This document shows positions 9,265 to 20,882 of a stretch of 64,000 bases of DNA, in pieces. Numbering within the stretch: the stretch's first letter is position 1; each line of letters begins with the position of its first letter. Location: the NCBI GenBank assembly GCA_964531025.1, contig CAZHDY010000002.1, positions 1-64,000 on the forward strand. Reading direction: 5' to 3'. This DNA is from CALMEC01 sp964531025 (GTDB lineage: Bacteria > Actinomycetota > Thermoleophilia > Miltoncostaeales > Miltoncostaeaceae). The notes under the pieces were generated by a model, which had not been told where the DNA came from, did no database searches, and saw nothing but the letters and a program-made list of their open reading frames with translations. Position numbers and translations under genes: made by a program.

Positions 9265-9304
9265 CTCGCGTCGCCACATTTGGTTTGCTTGAAGCCCGCA
9301 TTTG

Positions 9305-9310
9305 AGGATA
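9305..9310 (-). promoter_or_regulatory. candidate -10 box for the rimP operon
   Basis: TATCCT on the minus strand, in a TGC-TATCCT context, lies about 90 nt before rimP and upstream of the hairpin at 9240-9264. No good -35 hexamer is visible at 16-18 nt. The assignment rests on the -10 match and its position in the dtd-rimP gap. Confidence 0.4.
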
Positions 9311-9320
9311 GCACCTGTGC

Positions 9321-9764
9321 TCAGATCGGGTGATCGAGCACGATGGTCACGGGACCGTCGTTCACCAGGGTCACGTCCATGTGGGCTCCGAACCGCCCCG
9401 TCGCCACACGGACACCCTCGGCGCGCAGGTGATCGCCGAACTCTTCCACCAGTGGCTCGGCCACATCCGGAGCGGCCGCACGCGACCATGAGGGCCGGTT
9501 CCCTCGACGGGTGTCGGCCAGAAGCGTGAACTGGCTGATCACCAGGACCCCGCCTCCGATGTCACGCACGCTGAACGCGCCCCGATGGTCGCCGTCGTCG
9601 AACAGGCGCATGTTCGACGTCTTGCGCGCAAGGGCCGCCGCACTGTCGGAGGTGTCACCGGTACCGACGCCGACGAGGGCCACCAGGCCTTGGTCGATCT
9701 CACCCAGCACCACATCATCGACGGCCACCGAGGCGGAGCTGACCCGCTGAAGCACAACTCTCAT
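9321..9764 (-). CDS. dtd: D-aminoacyl-tRNA deacylase
   Basis: Removes D-amino acids (and glycine from tRNA-Ala) from mischarged tRNAs. The 147-aa length is typical. Family landmarks are MRVVLQRVSSASV at the N terminus, the SQFTLLAD motif near residue 78 and VTLVNDGPVT near the C terminus; the latter two form the active-site cleft across the homodimer. It lies divergently from the YbjN gene, with a repeat element between them. Confidence 0.95.
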   Translation of the reverse strand: MRVVLQRVSSASVAVDDVVLGEIDQGLVALVGVGTGDTSDSAAALARKTSNMRLFDDGDHRGAFSVRDIGGGVLVISQFTLLADTRRGNRPSWSRAAAPDVAEPLVEEFGDHLRAEGVRVATGRFGAHMDVTLVNDGPVTIVLDHPI

Positions 9765-9828
9765 CGACTCCCCCTTCGGCTCCGGCCCTTGGATCGTTCA
9801 TCCTGCGCGCTCGCAGGATACGAGGAGC

Positions 9829-9989
9829 CCTCGGTGGTTGAACCGCCCACCCCTCGGTGAACGGCAGGATCCCCGCATTCCGGGCAGTCGGGTCCGGCGG
9901 ATCGGACGGGGCGGGCGGGAGGATTCCCATCCGCCGGCCCGACCACCCCGGATCCCACCGACGAGGGGACCGAGGAATCAACCATCTAG
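9829..9989. repeat. MITE-like intergenic element, copy R3
   Basis: Bounded by imperfect terminal inverted repeats: GGTTCAACCACCGAGG read on the minus strand from 9844, and GGAATCAACCATCTAGG read on the plus strand from 9974. The right end contains TAGGCT (9987-9992), a -10-like hexamer 7 nt before the ATG of the YbjN gene. The same right end occurs in copy R1 at 27664-27678. No ORF is present inside. Confidence 0.5.
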
Positions 9990-9999
9990 GCTTCGCCGT

Positions 10000-10452
10000 A
10001 TGACCGACGACGATCTTCTCACGACACTCCGCGACCTCGACCTGGAGCCGCAGCGGCTCGACAGCGGCGGCGTGGCGGTCGCCCTCCCGTCGGAGGCACG
10101 CGGCAGCTTCATCGTGCAGATCCGCCGCACCGAACGGGCGGTCGCCCTGAGCTCGTTCATCATGCGGTGCCCGGACCGCCATCACCTGGACGTCTACGCA
10201 CGGCTTCTGCGGAAGAACCTGGATGCCCGTGACTGGCGCTTCGCGGTGGACGACGACGGCGATGTGTACATCGGCGCCTACGTCACGCCCGAAAGCCTGG
10301 CCGGGGACGGCCTCGACGGCCTGCTGGGAGCCGCCTGCGCCCTGGTCGACGCCGTCTTCGAGGGCATCGCGCGGACCGGGTTCGACATCCCTCCGCACAT
10401 GTCGCTTCGCCCCCCTCCCGTCGCCGCGCCGGACGAGCAAGCCGCTACCTAG
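10000..10452 (+). CDS. YbjN domain-containing protein
   Basis: A 150-aa cytoplasmic protein of the YbjN / type III secretion chaperone-like fold, common in actinobacteria and of unproven function. Support comes from the overall pattern: a short helical start (DDDLLTTLRDLDL), a strand-rich centre (FIVQIRRTERAVALSSF), LNARDWRF-like NLDARDWRFAVDDDGDV and a C-terminal helix (DGLLGAACALVDAVF). ATG at 10000 is directly preceded by a -10-like TAGGCT with only 7 nt between, so the transcript is probably leaderless. Convergent with the TPR gene. Confidence 0.75.
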   Translation: MTDDDLLTTLRDLDLEPQRLDSGGVAVALPSEARGSFIVQIRRTERAVALSSFIMRCPDRHHLDVYARLLRKNLDARDWRFAVDDDGDVYIGAYVTPESLAGDGLDGLLGAACALVDAVFEGIARTGFDIPPHMSLRPPPVAAPDEQAAT

Positions 10453-10461
10453 ACGAGTCCT

Positions 10462-10491
10462 GCCACGGACATCGTGGCGCTCCTCATCTCG
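10462..10491. terminator. hairpin plus solo repeat end between convergent genes
   Basis: GCCACG-GACAT-CGTGGC (10462-10478) forms a 6-bp stem between the YbjN and TPR stops and could act on both strands, though no T tract follows. The adjoining GTGGCGCTCCTCATCTCG (10474-10491) matches 15 of 18 positions of the right end of repeat R2 (43969-43986), so it looks like a lone end of the same element family. Confidence 0.4.
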
Positions 10492-10816
10492 TCAGCTTGG
10501 AACCGAAGACCTTCGCCAGACGGTAGTGGCGGAACGCCGCCGAGCGGTCGCCCAGGCGGTCGAATGCGCGGCCCAGCGCGTAGTGCGCGTAGTGGTCGGT
10601 CGGCCGGAGCTCGACGATCGCGGCGAACTCGTCGGCCGCCTGCCGGTTCTCGTGCATGGCCAGATATGCCCGACCGAGGGTCTCCCGGATCGAGGTGCTC
10701 TCCGGCTCGAGGCTCTTGGCCCTTTCGAGGGCGACGGCGGCGGCATGGGCGTCACCCGCGGCGAGGAGCTCCGAGCCCCGCTTGTAGCAGTCGTACGCCT
10801 CGAAGGGAGTGCTCAT
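10484..10816 (-). CDS. small tetratricopeptide-repeat protein
   Basis: A 110-aa all-helical protein with about three TPR units: YDCYKRGSELLAAGDAHAA, ETLGRAYLAMHENRQAADEF and AHYALGRAFDRLGDRSAAFR carry the W/Y-G-Y-A-F spacing of TPR helices A and B. Such proteins mediate protein-protein contacts; no partner is evident. It lies 9 nt downstream of the transglutaminase gene and is probably co-transcribed with the MoxR-DUF58-transglutaminase set. Confidence 0.8.
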   Translation of the reverse strand: MSTPFEAYDCYKRGSELLAAGDAHAAAVALERAKSLEPESTSIRETLGRAYLAMHENRQAADEFAAIVELRPTDHYAHYALGRAFDRLGDRSAAFRHYRLAKVFGSKLTR

Positions 10817-10825
10817 CGTCCCAGG

Positions 10826-13114
10826 CTACCGCCGGTCGCGACGACGTCGGAGCGACCGGGTACGGACGCCGGCGCTGACACGGGTGCGCCACGGTAGCGT
10901 GCGCCGGATGGCGTCGACGTCGTCCCATGCGTCCCGGGCGTCCTCCCGGGAGGGCGCACCGGGTGAGAAGCGGGCACCGGTCGCGATCCGATAGATGCGC
11001 TCGGCGTCGATGCCCAGGTCTCGGCGAGCCGCCGATGCCCGCTCGGCCGCGGTGGCGCTTGTATCGGGAGGTGCGCCGAGGTCCGTCAGGAGCGATTCGA
11101 TCTCCTGCGCCGCGCCGAGGACCCGGTCACGTGTGTCGCCCCGCCGGCGTCGGCGACGCCGGACAGCCTTGACCACCGGGACCGCGGCGACAGCGGCGCC
11201 GAGAAGAAGGAGCCCCGCCCCGACGACGACCACGGTCCAGGGTGTGCCGTTGCGGGAGTCCGTCGCCGCGGCCGGGTCGTCGGGACCCGGAGTGGGGTCC
11301 GGACCCGGCTGTGGCGACGGATCCGCCGGCGTGACCGGGGCCTGGGCGATCTCGTTGCCGGGGTCGACGCTGCCGGCGGGGGGCTTGTAGTCCGACGAGG
11401 ACACCGAGGCGGAGTTGGCCGCCGAGCGGTTCGGAGTCGGGTCGAACGGCAGCCACCCCTGCCCGGGCAGCTGCACCTCCACCCACGCGTGCACATCGCG
11501 GTCGGTGACCGCATACGTGCCGGTCGTGATGTCGTAGTTGGCGGAGTCCACGTTCAGACCGACGGCCACGCGGGCCGGTATCCCGTTCATCCGGAGCATG
11601 AGCGCGAGCGAGCCGGCGAAGTGCTGGCAGTACCCGGTCCGCGTTTCGAGCAGGAAGTGCGCCAGCGGTGGCGTCGTTCCGTCGGGACCCTCCACATTCG
11701 TGTCGTAGGTGTAGATGCCCGGGTCGTGCAGGTGGTTCTCCAACCGGTTGACGGCGACGTACGGCGAAGCCGCGTCACCGATGATCTCGCGTGACTGACG
11801 GTAGACATCGGCGTACGGGCCGAACACGGCGGGATCGAGTGCCGCGTCCGAGGTCCCGAAGACCGGTGCGGTGACCGATTCGAACCCGCGCCCGATCTCC
11901 AGCCGCAGGTCGTCGTCGTCGACCTCACCGAAGCTGTATCGGGTCGCCCTCATGAGGGCCGGCACCCCCGGATCGGGGATCTCGGCGTCGAAGCGGTACC
12001 GGGTACCGCGGGGAAGGCTGGGCGTCACCCGCAGGCTTCCGTCCTGGAACGATTCGAGACGTCGCGCCCCGATGCCCTCGACGCGGCGGACGTTGCCGGC
12101 GGTGAGGACCCACTCCGATCGCATGCTCGTGAACTCGATCTCCTGCGTCAGGGGCGTCCCCCGCCCTCGCTGCTGATTCTCGGGGGCGAAGGTCCCGTCG
12201 GTGCTCTGGCTGCGTGACCGCTGACGTGACTCCGTGAAGCTGATCCCGTCGAACGATCCGAGCGCCGCCTGACGGAGGGAGGTCACGCGCTCGGTGCGGA
12301 CCCGCGCCATGGTGACGGGATCGTCCGGGTAGTCGAGGCGACCGTACGTCTGCGACGTCGATACGACGAGCGTCTGGGCCGACCGGTCGCCCCACGACCA
12401 GTTGCGCCAGTCCCACCATGCATCCTTCCCCCATCCGCCGCTCGCGACGAGCGCCGCGACCGCCAGCACCGCGGCGCCGGACACCGCGAGCCGCACCGGG
12501 TGGCGACCGCGACGCATCGGCCCGAGGCGCACGAGCGACAGCACGATCAGGATCGCCGCGACGACGATGAGACCGTCGCGCATGGGATGCTCGGGCGGAA
12601 CCAGCGTCCACCGATAGGCGACCGCGACCACCAGTCCCACGACACCCGCGATGGGGCGCCGCGCGACGAACACCAGAGCGACGAGCGCCGACGTCGTCGT
12701 CGCCACGACGATGAGGAGGAGCGCCGTGATCGGCCGCATGTCGGAGCCGGAGAGCGGGATGGTGACGCTGGCGGCCGTCGAGAGCCCCTCGTCGACGAGG
12801 TCGCGCACCGTCGACCACGCGCTGCCTCGGAGCCGCACGAGAGCCGTGATGCTGACGTCTGTCGCCGTGCCGATGACGATCACGACGGACGCGATCCAGC
12901 CGACGACCAGGCCGATACGGGGCCACAGACCGCGGTCGGCCACGATGCCGACGGCCGGGAGGGCACCACAGGCCGCCACGACGAGGAGCCGTGCGATCGG
13001 CGCATCGACCCAGAGGTCCGACCACGACCACAGGAGGATCCCGATCACCAGGGCGGCGGCCAGACCGGCGAGGACCGTGTCGGGACGCGGAGCGCGCCTC
13101 TCAGCGTCCGACAC
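10826..13114 (-). CDS. TgpA-type membrane transglutaminase-like protein
   Basis: A 762-aa integral membrane protein. The N terminus (about residues 14-220) has six or so hydrophobic segments (DUF3488/TgpA_N). An extracytoplasmic transglutaminase-like core follows, with the expected triad: Cys in TGYCQHFAGSL (about 492), His in DVHAWVEV (about 541) and Asp in PFDPTPN (about 558). A Pro-rich linker, one further membrane segment (TVVVVGAGLLLLG) and a basic cytoplasmic DUF4129-like tail end it. MoxR-DUF58-TgpA sets are common in actinobacteria; substrate unknown. It overlaps the DUF58 gene by 14 nt. Confidence 0.88.
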   Translation of the reverse strand: MSDAERRAPRPDTVLAGLAAALVIGILLWSWSDLWVDAPIARLLVVAACGALPAVGIVADRGLWPRIGLVVGWIASVVIVIGTATDVSITALVRLRGSAWSTVRDLVDEGLSTAASVTIPLSGSDMRPITALLLIVVATTTSALVALVFVARRPIAGVVGLVVAVAYRWTLVPPEHPMRDGLIVVAAILIVLSLVRLGPMRRGRHPVRLAVSGAAVLAVAALVASGGWGKDAWWDWRNWSWGDRSAQTLVVSTSQTYGRLDYPDDPVTMARVRTERVTSLRQAALGSFDGISFTESRQRSRSQSTDGTFAPENQQRGRGTPLTQEIEFTSMRSEWVLTAGNVRRVEGIGARRLESFQDGSLRVTPSLPRGTRYRFDAEIPDPGVPALMRATRYSFGEVDDDDLRLEIGRGFESVTAPVFGTSDAALDPAVFGPYADVYRQSREIIGDAASPYVAVNRLENHLHDPGIYTYDTNVEGPDGTTPPLAHFLLETRTGYCQHFAGSLALMLRMNGIPARVAVGLNVDSANYDITTGTYAVTDRDVHAWVEVQLPGQGWLPFDPTPNRSAANSASVSSSDYKPPAGSVDPGNEIAQAPVTPADPSPQPGPDPTPGPDDPAAATDSRNGTPWTVVVVGAGLLLLGAAVAAVPVVKAVRRRRRRRGDTRDRVLGAAQEIESLLTDLGAPPDTSATAAERASAARRDLGIDAERIYRIATGARFSPGAPSREDARDAWDDVDAIRRTLPWRTRVSAGVRTRSLRRRRDRR

Positions 13115-14348
13115 GTGTCACCCCGGCGTTCAACGCCGCCTCGAGCAGGTCGGGTGTCGGCACGTGCGTGACCACAAGCCCACGGGCGGTGAGATCGGTG
13201 AGATCGGCGGTCGCGCGCCCCACGAGAACACTCGCCACCGGCACGCCCCGGGACCGGAGCTGGGTGAGCGTGGAGCCCAGGGCCGGATCCGGCAGGGACG
13301 TGACCGTGACGACCAGCCGGGTTCCGTCACCGTGGCGGGTCGATCGTCCCAGGACCTCGGCGAGGCCACCGCGTCCCTGTGGCTCGACGGTGGCGAGCCG
13401 GCGCACGACGACCGAGGCGTCCAGCTCGGGTTCGACCGGTTCGGATGTGGCGACGGAGTCGATGAGCCCCACGGCGGAGCCGTGGGCCACGCACGCCTCC
13501 GCCAGGCTGGCCGCGGCGGAGACGGCGGTCTCGAACTCACGACGATCGCCACCCACGCGCGTGTCGAAAGCGATGAGGACGCTGGCGGTGCGACCGCTTC
13601 CTCCGTGGAGCTCCTTCGTCTGGAGGCTCCCACGGCGGGCGGTCTGCCCCCAGTGGATGATGGACAGGGGATCCCCGGGTTCGTAGTCGCGCACACCGGC
13701 GAGCTCGTAGCGACCGCGCACGGCGCCGTTCACATCGCCCGGACGGCGGGCCCCGTCGGCCTCCCAGAACGGGAGCCGTATGGGCACGGTCCTGGGGAGG
13801 ACGAGTACGGCCTGCCGGGCCCGGGTCGCGCGACGGACGCGGACCAGGCCGAACGCGTCGGCCAGCGAGACACCGGGGATCGAGAGCGCGTGTTCGCCAC
13901 GGGGGAGCGCCATGACGGAGATGTCCTGGGAGAGCGTGCCTCCCTTCCGTGCGACGCGGCCACGACGCTCCGACCCGCCGCTCGGTATGCCGGTGACAAA
14001 GGCCCAGTCGACCAGGTGGACCGCGCGGGTCGTGACGGCGGGGCCGGACATCGTCATCGTCACGCGGACGGGATCGCCCGCGTGGATGACGTCACGACCC
14101 AGGCTCCGGGTGACCCGGATGCCGCGGGCCGCAAGTTCGACGAGGAGGATCGCACCGAGGCCGAGGACGATGAACGCGACCCCGATCGGGCGGAGGCTCT
14201 CGGTCCCGAACCCGAGCGCCGCGACGATGGCGGCGACCCCGAGCAGGGCGACGCCGAAACCGCGCCAGTAGAGCGTGAGGTGCTGCCAGATCCGCGGCGG
14301 ACGGCGGACGTGCGAAGAGCCGTCCGTACCACGACGGCGCCGGGTCAT
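13101..14348 (-). CDS. DUF58 domain-containing membrane protein
   Basis: A 415-aa protein with two N-terminal hydrophobic segments (LTLYWRGFGVALLGVAAIVA and IGVAFIVLGLGAILLVEL) followed by a cytoplasmic or periplasmic domain carrying the DUF58 core YEPGDPLSIIHWGQTARRG. DUF58 resembles a degenerate von Willebrand A fold and works with MoxR AAA+ ATPases. ATG at 14348 lies 1 nt after the MoxR stop (TGA-G-ATG); starts further upstream would run 80 nt into moxR. Function in this organism unknown; cell-envelope remodelling is the usual inference. Confidence 0.85.
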   Translation of the reverse strand: MTRRRRGTDGSSHVRRPPRIWQHLTLYWRGFGVALLGVAAIVAALGFGTESLRPIGVAFIVLGLGAILLVELAARGIRVTRSLGRDVIHAGDPVRVTMTMSGPAVTTRAVHLVDWAFVTGIPSGGSERRGRVARKGGTLSQDISVMALPRGEHALSIPGVSLADAFGLVRVRRATRARQAVLVLPRTVPIRLPFWEADGARRPGDVNGAVRGRYELAGVRDYEPGDPLSIIHWGQTARRGSLQTKELHGGSGRTASVLIAFDTRVGGDRREFETAVSAAASLAEACVAHGSAVGLIDSVATSEPVEPELDASVVVRRLATVEPQGRGGLAEVLGRSTRHGDGTRLVVTVTSLPDPALGSTLTQLRSRGVPVASVLVGRATADLTDLTARGLVVTHVPTPDLLEAALNAGVTRVGR

Positions 14349-14349
14349 C

Positions 14350-15357
14350 TCACCCGTACCCGGGTGTCGGCACCGAGTAGAGGGCCTCAGCCACCACATC
14401 GGAGCCCGATACCCCGCTGAGGCGGGCATCGGGTCCGAGGACCAGCCGGTGGGCGAGCACCACCTCGGCGACCTGCTTCACGTGCTCGGGCACGATGTAC
14501 GACATCCCGCCGACGAGCGCGGTCGCCTTGGTCACGCGCAGGAGCGTGAGCGCGGCCCGGGGGCTCGCACCCAGGACGAGGCGACGGTCGGAGCGGGTGG
14601 CGGCGGCGATCTCGGCGACGTACCGGGCCATGGCCGGGTCGACGTGGACGCCCTCCACCGCGTGCATCGCCGCGCGGAGACGGCTTTCGTCGGTCACGAT
14701 GTCGATGCTCTCCACGGGATCGCGGGCCGCGAGGTCCAGGAGCATGTCCGACTCCTGGTCGAGGCTCGGGTACCCGATGGCCAGGCGGACCGCGAAACGA
14801 TCGAGCTGGGCCTCGGGCAAGGAGAAGGTGCCCTCGTACTCCACGGGGTTCATGGTGGCGATCACCATGAACGGGGTCGGAAGGACACGGGTGTGGCCGT
14901 CGACCGTGACCTGGTGTTCCTCCATCGCCTCCAGGAGCGCCGACTGGGTCTTCGGGGACGCACGGTTGATCTCGTCGGCGAGGAGGAAGTTCGAGAACAC
15001 CGGCCCCGGCCGGAACTCGAAGGTCTGGCTGCGCTGGTCGTAGATGTGGACGCCGGTCACGTCGGACGGCAGGAGGTCCGCCGTGCACTGCAGACGAGAG
15101 AACCCGCAGCCCGAGGCCCGCGCGAGGCTCTTCGCCAGGACGGTCTTCCCCACGCCGGGGACGTCCTCGATGAGCAGGTGTCCGCCGGCCAGCATGCAGG
15201 CGACGGCGGCGGTGAGCGTCGGCGCCGGTGCACGCACGGAGACGGCGAGGGCGGCGACGAGACGGGTGGCGAGATCCGACGCCGAACCGATGGCGTCCTC
15301 GACGAACTCAGGACGATCGTCGGTGGTTACGGCACGGAGGTGGTCCACGCGCCCCAC
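14350..15357 (-). CDS. MoxR-family AAA+ ATPase
   Basis: A 335-aa AAA+ chaperone-like ATPase. Walker A is EDVPGVGKTVLAKSL (about residues 64-78), Walker B is FLLADEINRASPKTQ and sensor 1 is VIATMNPVEYEGT. The AAA lid-2 domain follows with SPRAALTLLRVTKA. MoxR proteins activate partner vWA/DUF58 proteins, and the two downstream genes encode such partners. The first ATG is used here; a GTG 9 nt downstream is equally possible. Confidence 0.92.
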   Translation of the reverse strand: MGRVDHLRAVTTDDRPEFVEDAIGSASDLATRLVAALAVSVRAPAPTLTAAVACMLAGGHLLIEDVPGVGKTVLAKSLARASGCGFSRLQCTADLLPSDVTGVHIYDQRSQTFEFRPGPVFSNFLLADEINRASPKTQSALLEAMEEHQVTVDGHTRVLPTPFMVIATMNPVEYEGTFSLPEAQLDRFAVRLAIGYPSLDQESDMLLDLAARDPVESIDIVTDESRLRAAMHAVEGVHVDPAMARYVAEIAAATRSDRRLVLGASPRAALTLLRVTKATALVGGMSYIVPEHVKQVAEVVLAHRLVLGPDARLSGVSGSDVVAEALYSVPTPGYG

Positions 15358-15449
15358 CGTATCAGGCCCCCTTCGGCGGACCGCCGTCCGTCGGTCACGT
15401 CACGGCAAAGACACCGCGCCGGTGCGAGGGGCACTGGACGGACCGTCGG

Positions 15450-16649
15450 TCAGCGCCCGGTGAGGATCTCCTCGACCGAGCGGAGGATGGCCTCGGCACA
15501 CTCCGCCTTGCTCACACGGCCCGTCGACGTCTCGCCGTCGGGACCGATGATGGTGACGGCGTTCTCGCCGCCCTCGAAGCCGATGCCCGGGACGGACACG
15601 TCGTTGTGGACGATGATGTCGACGCCCTTGCGGATCCGCTTCTGCCGGGCCCGCTCGAGCCCCGCGGGACCGTGTTCGGCGGCGAACCCCACCAGGACCT
15701 GATCGGGCTCGCGTGCCGCGCCGAGACCGGCGAGGATGTCGGTGGTCGGCTCGAGCCGGATGACGAGCTCGTCGTGGGCGGACTTGTCGATCTTGCCGTC
15801 GTTCGCGTCGACCGGACGGAAGTCGGCGACGGCGGCCGCCATCACGAGAACGTCGCACGATGCGAAGGCGTGGGAGGTCGCGTCGAGCAGCTGTGCGGCG
15901 CGCTCCACACGGACCACCGTGACACCGTCGGGATCCGGAAGGTCCACATTGGCGGAGATGAGCGTGACCTCCGCCCCCCTCCGCCGGGCGGACTCGGCGA
16001 CGGCGTATCCCATCCGTCCGCTCGAGCGGTTGCCCACGTACCGGACCGAGTCGATCGGCTCGCGGGTCCCGCCGGCCGTGATTACGACCCGCAGGCCGGT
16101 GAGCGGTCCGGTCACCGGCGCGGCCGCGTCGAGGGTCGCACGCAGGATGTCCGGGACCTCCGCCAGGCGTCCGGGTCCGGTGTCGCCATCGGCGAGGAGC
16201 CCCTCACCGGGCGGCACGACGTGGACTCCCTGGGCATGCAGGGTGGCGACGTTCGCCACCGTCGCCGGGTGCGACCACATGCGCGTGTTCATCGCCGGGG
16301 CGACGACGACGGGGCCCTCGTAGGCCAGGTACGTCGCCGTCAGCAGGTCGTCGGAGAAGCCGTTCGCCAGCCGGGCGATGGTGTTCGCCGTGGCGGGGGC
16401 GATGAGCATGACGTCCGCCACGCGCCCCAGATCCAGGTGCCGGAAGTCCGGGTGCCGCCCGTTCTCGAAAACCGACTGTCCCACCGGATTCCCGGAGAGC
16501 GACGCGAACGACGCCGCGCCCACGAAGCGCTCGGCCGAGCGGGTCATGACGACGTGCACCTCGTGTCCGTCATGACGCAGCAGGCGGGTGATGTCGATGG
16601 CCTTGTAGGCGGCGACGCCGCCGGTGACGCCCAGCAGGACGGTGCTCAT
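15450..16649 (-). CDS. coaBC: bifunctional phosphopantothenoylcysteine decarboxylase / phosphopantothenate-cysteine ligase
   Basis: Makes 4'-phosphopantetheine for coenzyme A from phosphopantothenate, cysteine and CTP. The 399-aa fusion is of normal size. CoaC is N-terminal: LLGVTGGVAAYKAID (flavoprotein fold), ADVMLIAPATANTIA and the substrate clamp APAMNTRMW. CoaB is C-terminal: ITAGGTREPIDSVRYVGN, then AAAVADFRP and VGFAAE. The signature KR...K...D.IV.ND appears as KRIRKGVDIIVHNDV. Its ATG overlaps the gmk stop by 4 nt. The rpoZ gene that commonly lies between gmk and coaBC in actinobacteria is absent. Confidence 0.96.
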   Translation of the reverse strand: MSTVLLGVTGGVAAYKAIDITRLLRHDGHEVHVVMTRSAERFVGAASFASLSGNPVGQSVFENGRHPDFRHLDLGRVADVMLIAPATANTIARLANGFSDDLLTATYLAYEGPVVVAPAMNTRMWSHPATVANVATLHAQGVHVVPPGEGLLADGDTGPGRLAEVPDILRATLDAAAPVTGPLTGLRVVITAGGTREPIDSVRYVGNRSSGRMGYAVAESARRRGAEVTLISANVDLPDPDGVTVVRVERAAQLLDATSHAFASCDVLVMAAAVADFRPVDANDGKIDKSAHDELVIRLEPTTDILAGLGAAREPDQVLVGFAAEHGPAGLERARQKRIRKGVDIIVHNDVSVPGIGFEGGENAVTIIGPDGETSTGRVSKAECAEAILRSVEEILTGR

Positions 16650-17221
16650 TCGGCGGTCCCTTCAGTTGCCCCACGGATGACGTCGGCGAGAGCGTCCGTC
16701 GCCGCATCGACGTCGGCGTTGACCACCCGGTGGTCGAACTCGGCCATGGCGGCGAGTTCACGTCGCCCGACCTCGAGGCGCGCGGCGATCTCAGACGCCG
16801 TGTCGGTCCGGCGTCGATGCAGCCGCTGCTCGAGCTCCTCCATCGACGGCGGCTGGATGAAGACGGTCACCGCATCCGGAAGCATGCTGCGGATGGCGCG
16901 TGCTCCCTCCAGCTCGATCTCGACGATCACGGACCGTCCCTCCGCGAGGTGGCGGTCGATCTCGCTCCTGAGCGTGCCGTATCGGTTGCCGGCGTACTCG
17001 ACGTGCTCGAGGAAGCGTCCCTCGTCCACCGCGCGGTCGAACGCCTCAGGCGTCATGAAGTGGTAGTCGACGCCGTCCCGCTCACCCTCACGACGTGCGC
17101 GGGTCGTCGCCGACGTCGCCACCACCAGATCACTGAACCGGGGAAGGACCCGCTGTATCAGCGTGCCCTTCCCCGCCCCAGAAGGCCCTGAGATGACGAG
17201 GACGCGAGCCTGGCCGGCTAT
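16646..17221 (-). CDS. gmk: guanylate kinase, apparent ATA start
   Basis: Phosphorylates GMP to GDP. The reading frame encodes the full kinase: VLVISGPSGAGKGTL (P-loop at about residues 12-20), TSATTRARREGE and DGVDYHFMTPEAF, then FLEHVEYAGNRYGT and IEIELEGARAIR. The first GTG in frame (17125) lies downstream of the P-loop and cannot be the true start. Upstream of the P-loop there is no ATG, GTG or TTG back to the frame's stop inside mihF. ATA at 17221 overlaps the mihF stop TAG by 2 nt and gives an N terminus of the expected length (191 aa in all). A sequence error or a different rare start remains possible. Confidence 0.88.
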   Translation of the reverse strand: MAGQARVLVISGPSGAGKGTLIQRVLPRFSDLVVATSATTRARREGERDGVDYHFMTPEAFDRAVDEGRFLEHVEYAGNRYGTLRSEIDRHLAEGRSVIVEIELEGARAIRSMLPDAVTVFIQPPSMEELEQRLHRRRTDTASEIAARLEVGRRELAAMAEFDHRVVNADVDAATDALADVIRGATEGTAE

Positions 17222-17550
17222 CGGCTCAGGAGGTCGACGAGCTCGTTGCGTTGACGTTCCGACAACCCTCCGACGGTCTTCCCCTGCGAGATGCGACAGT
17301 GGTTGATGAATCGCGTGGCCTTGACCTTGCCGTACTTCGGTACGGCGAGAAGCATGTCATAGACCTTCGCGGTGAGCACGTAGTCGGGCGGCTCGGCGAT
17401 GATGTCACGCATGTTGACCTGACCGCTCTTCAGGTCTCGTTTGAGTTGCGCTCGGGCGGAGCGGATCTCATTCGCTCGGCGGAGGGCCTCCATCCGCTGG
17501 TCGAGCGAGCGTTCCGGAGCCTGGTTGGGTGCTTTCAACGTTGTGACCAT
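17218..17550 (-). CDS. mihF: integration host factor, actinobacterial type
   Basis: Nucleoid-associated DNA-binding protein specific to actinobacteria; essential in mycobacteria. The 110-aa product matches the family pattern: LRRANEIRSARAQLKRDLKSG in the N-terminal helix, then the central AKVYDMLLAVPKYGKVKATRF and the RISQGKTVGGLSERQR block (helix-turn-helix-like H2TH). The promoter hexamers at 17582 and 17559 put transcription start within about 2 nt of the ATG at 17550, so the message may be leaderless. The gmk frame starts inside its stop codon. Confidence 0.93.
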   Translation of the reverse strand: MVTTLKAPNQAPERSLDQRMEALRRANEIRSARAQLKRDLKSGQVNMRDIIAEPPDYVLTAKVYDMLLAVPKYGKVKATRFINHCRISQGKTVGGLSERQRNELVDLLSR

Positions 17551-17558
17551 CGGCCGGG

Positions 17559-17587
17559 ATCATGGCTGTTTCCGCCCACGATAACAA
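17559..17587 (-). promoter_or_regulatory. mihF-gmk-coaBC promoter
   Basis: On the minus strand TTGTTA (17587-17582) and CATGAT (17564-17559) are separated by 17 nt. The start point would fall at about 17551-17553, immediately before the mihF ATG at 17550. Assignment is from hexamer match and spacing only. Confidence 0.5.
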
Positions 17588-17669
17588 GTCTGAACTTCCC
17601 CAAAATGCGGGCGGATCTTTCGCAGTTAGCAGGCAAAAGCGGTTAGGTGACCTTTCCGATGGTTGAACC

Positions 17670-20881
<3,212 letters not shown>

Positions 20882-20882
<1 letters not shown>

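Noticed and set aside
17541..17669. Fourth MITE-like copy upstream of mihF
   Set aside because: One end-like sequence is present, but no matching second end or internal block could be found.
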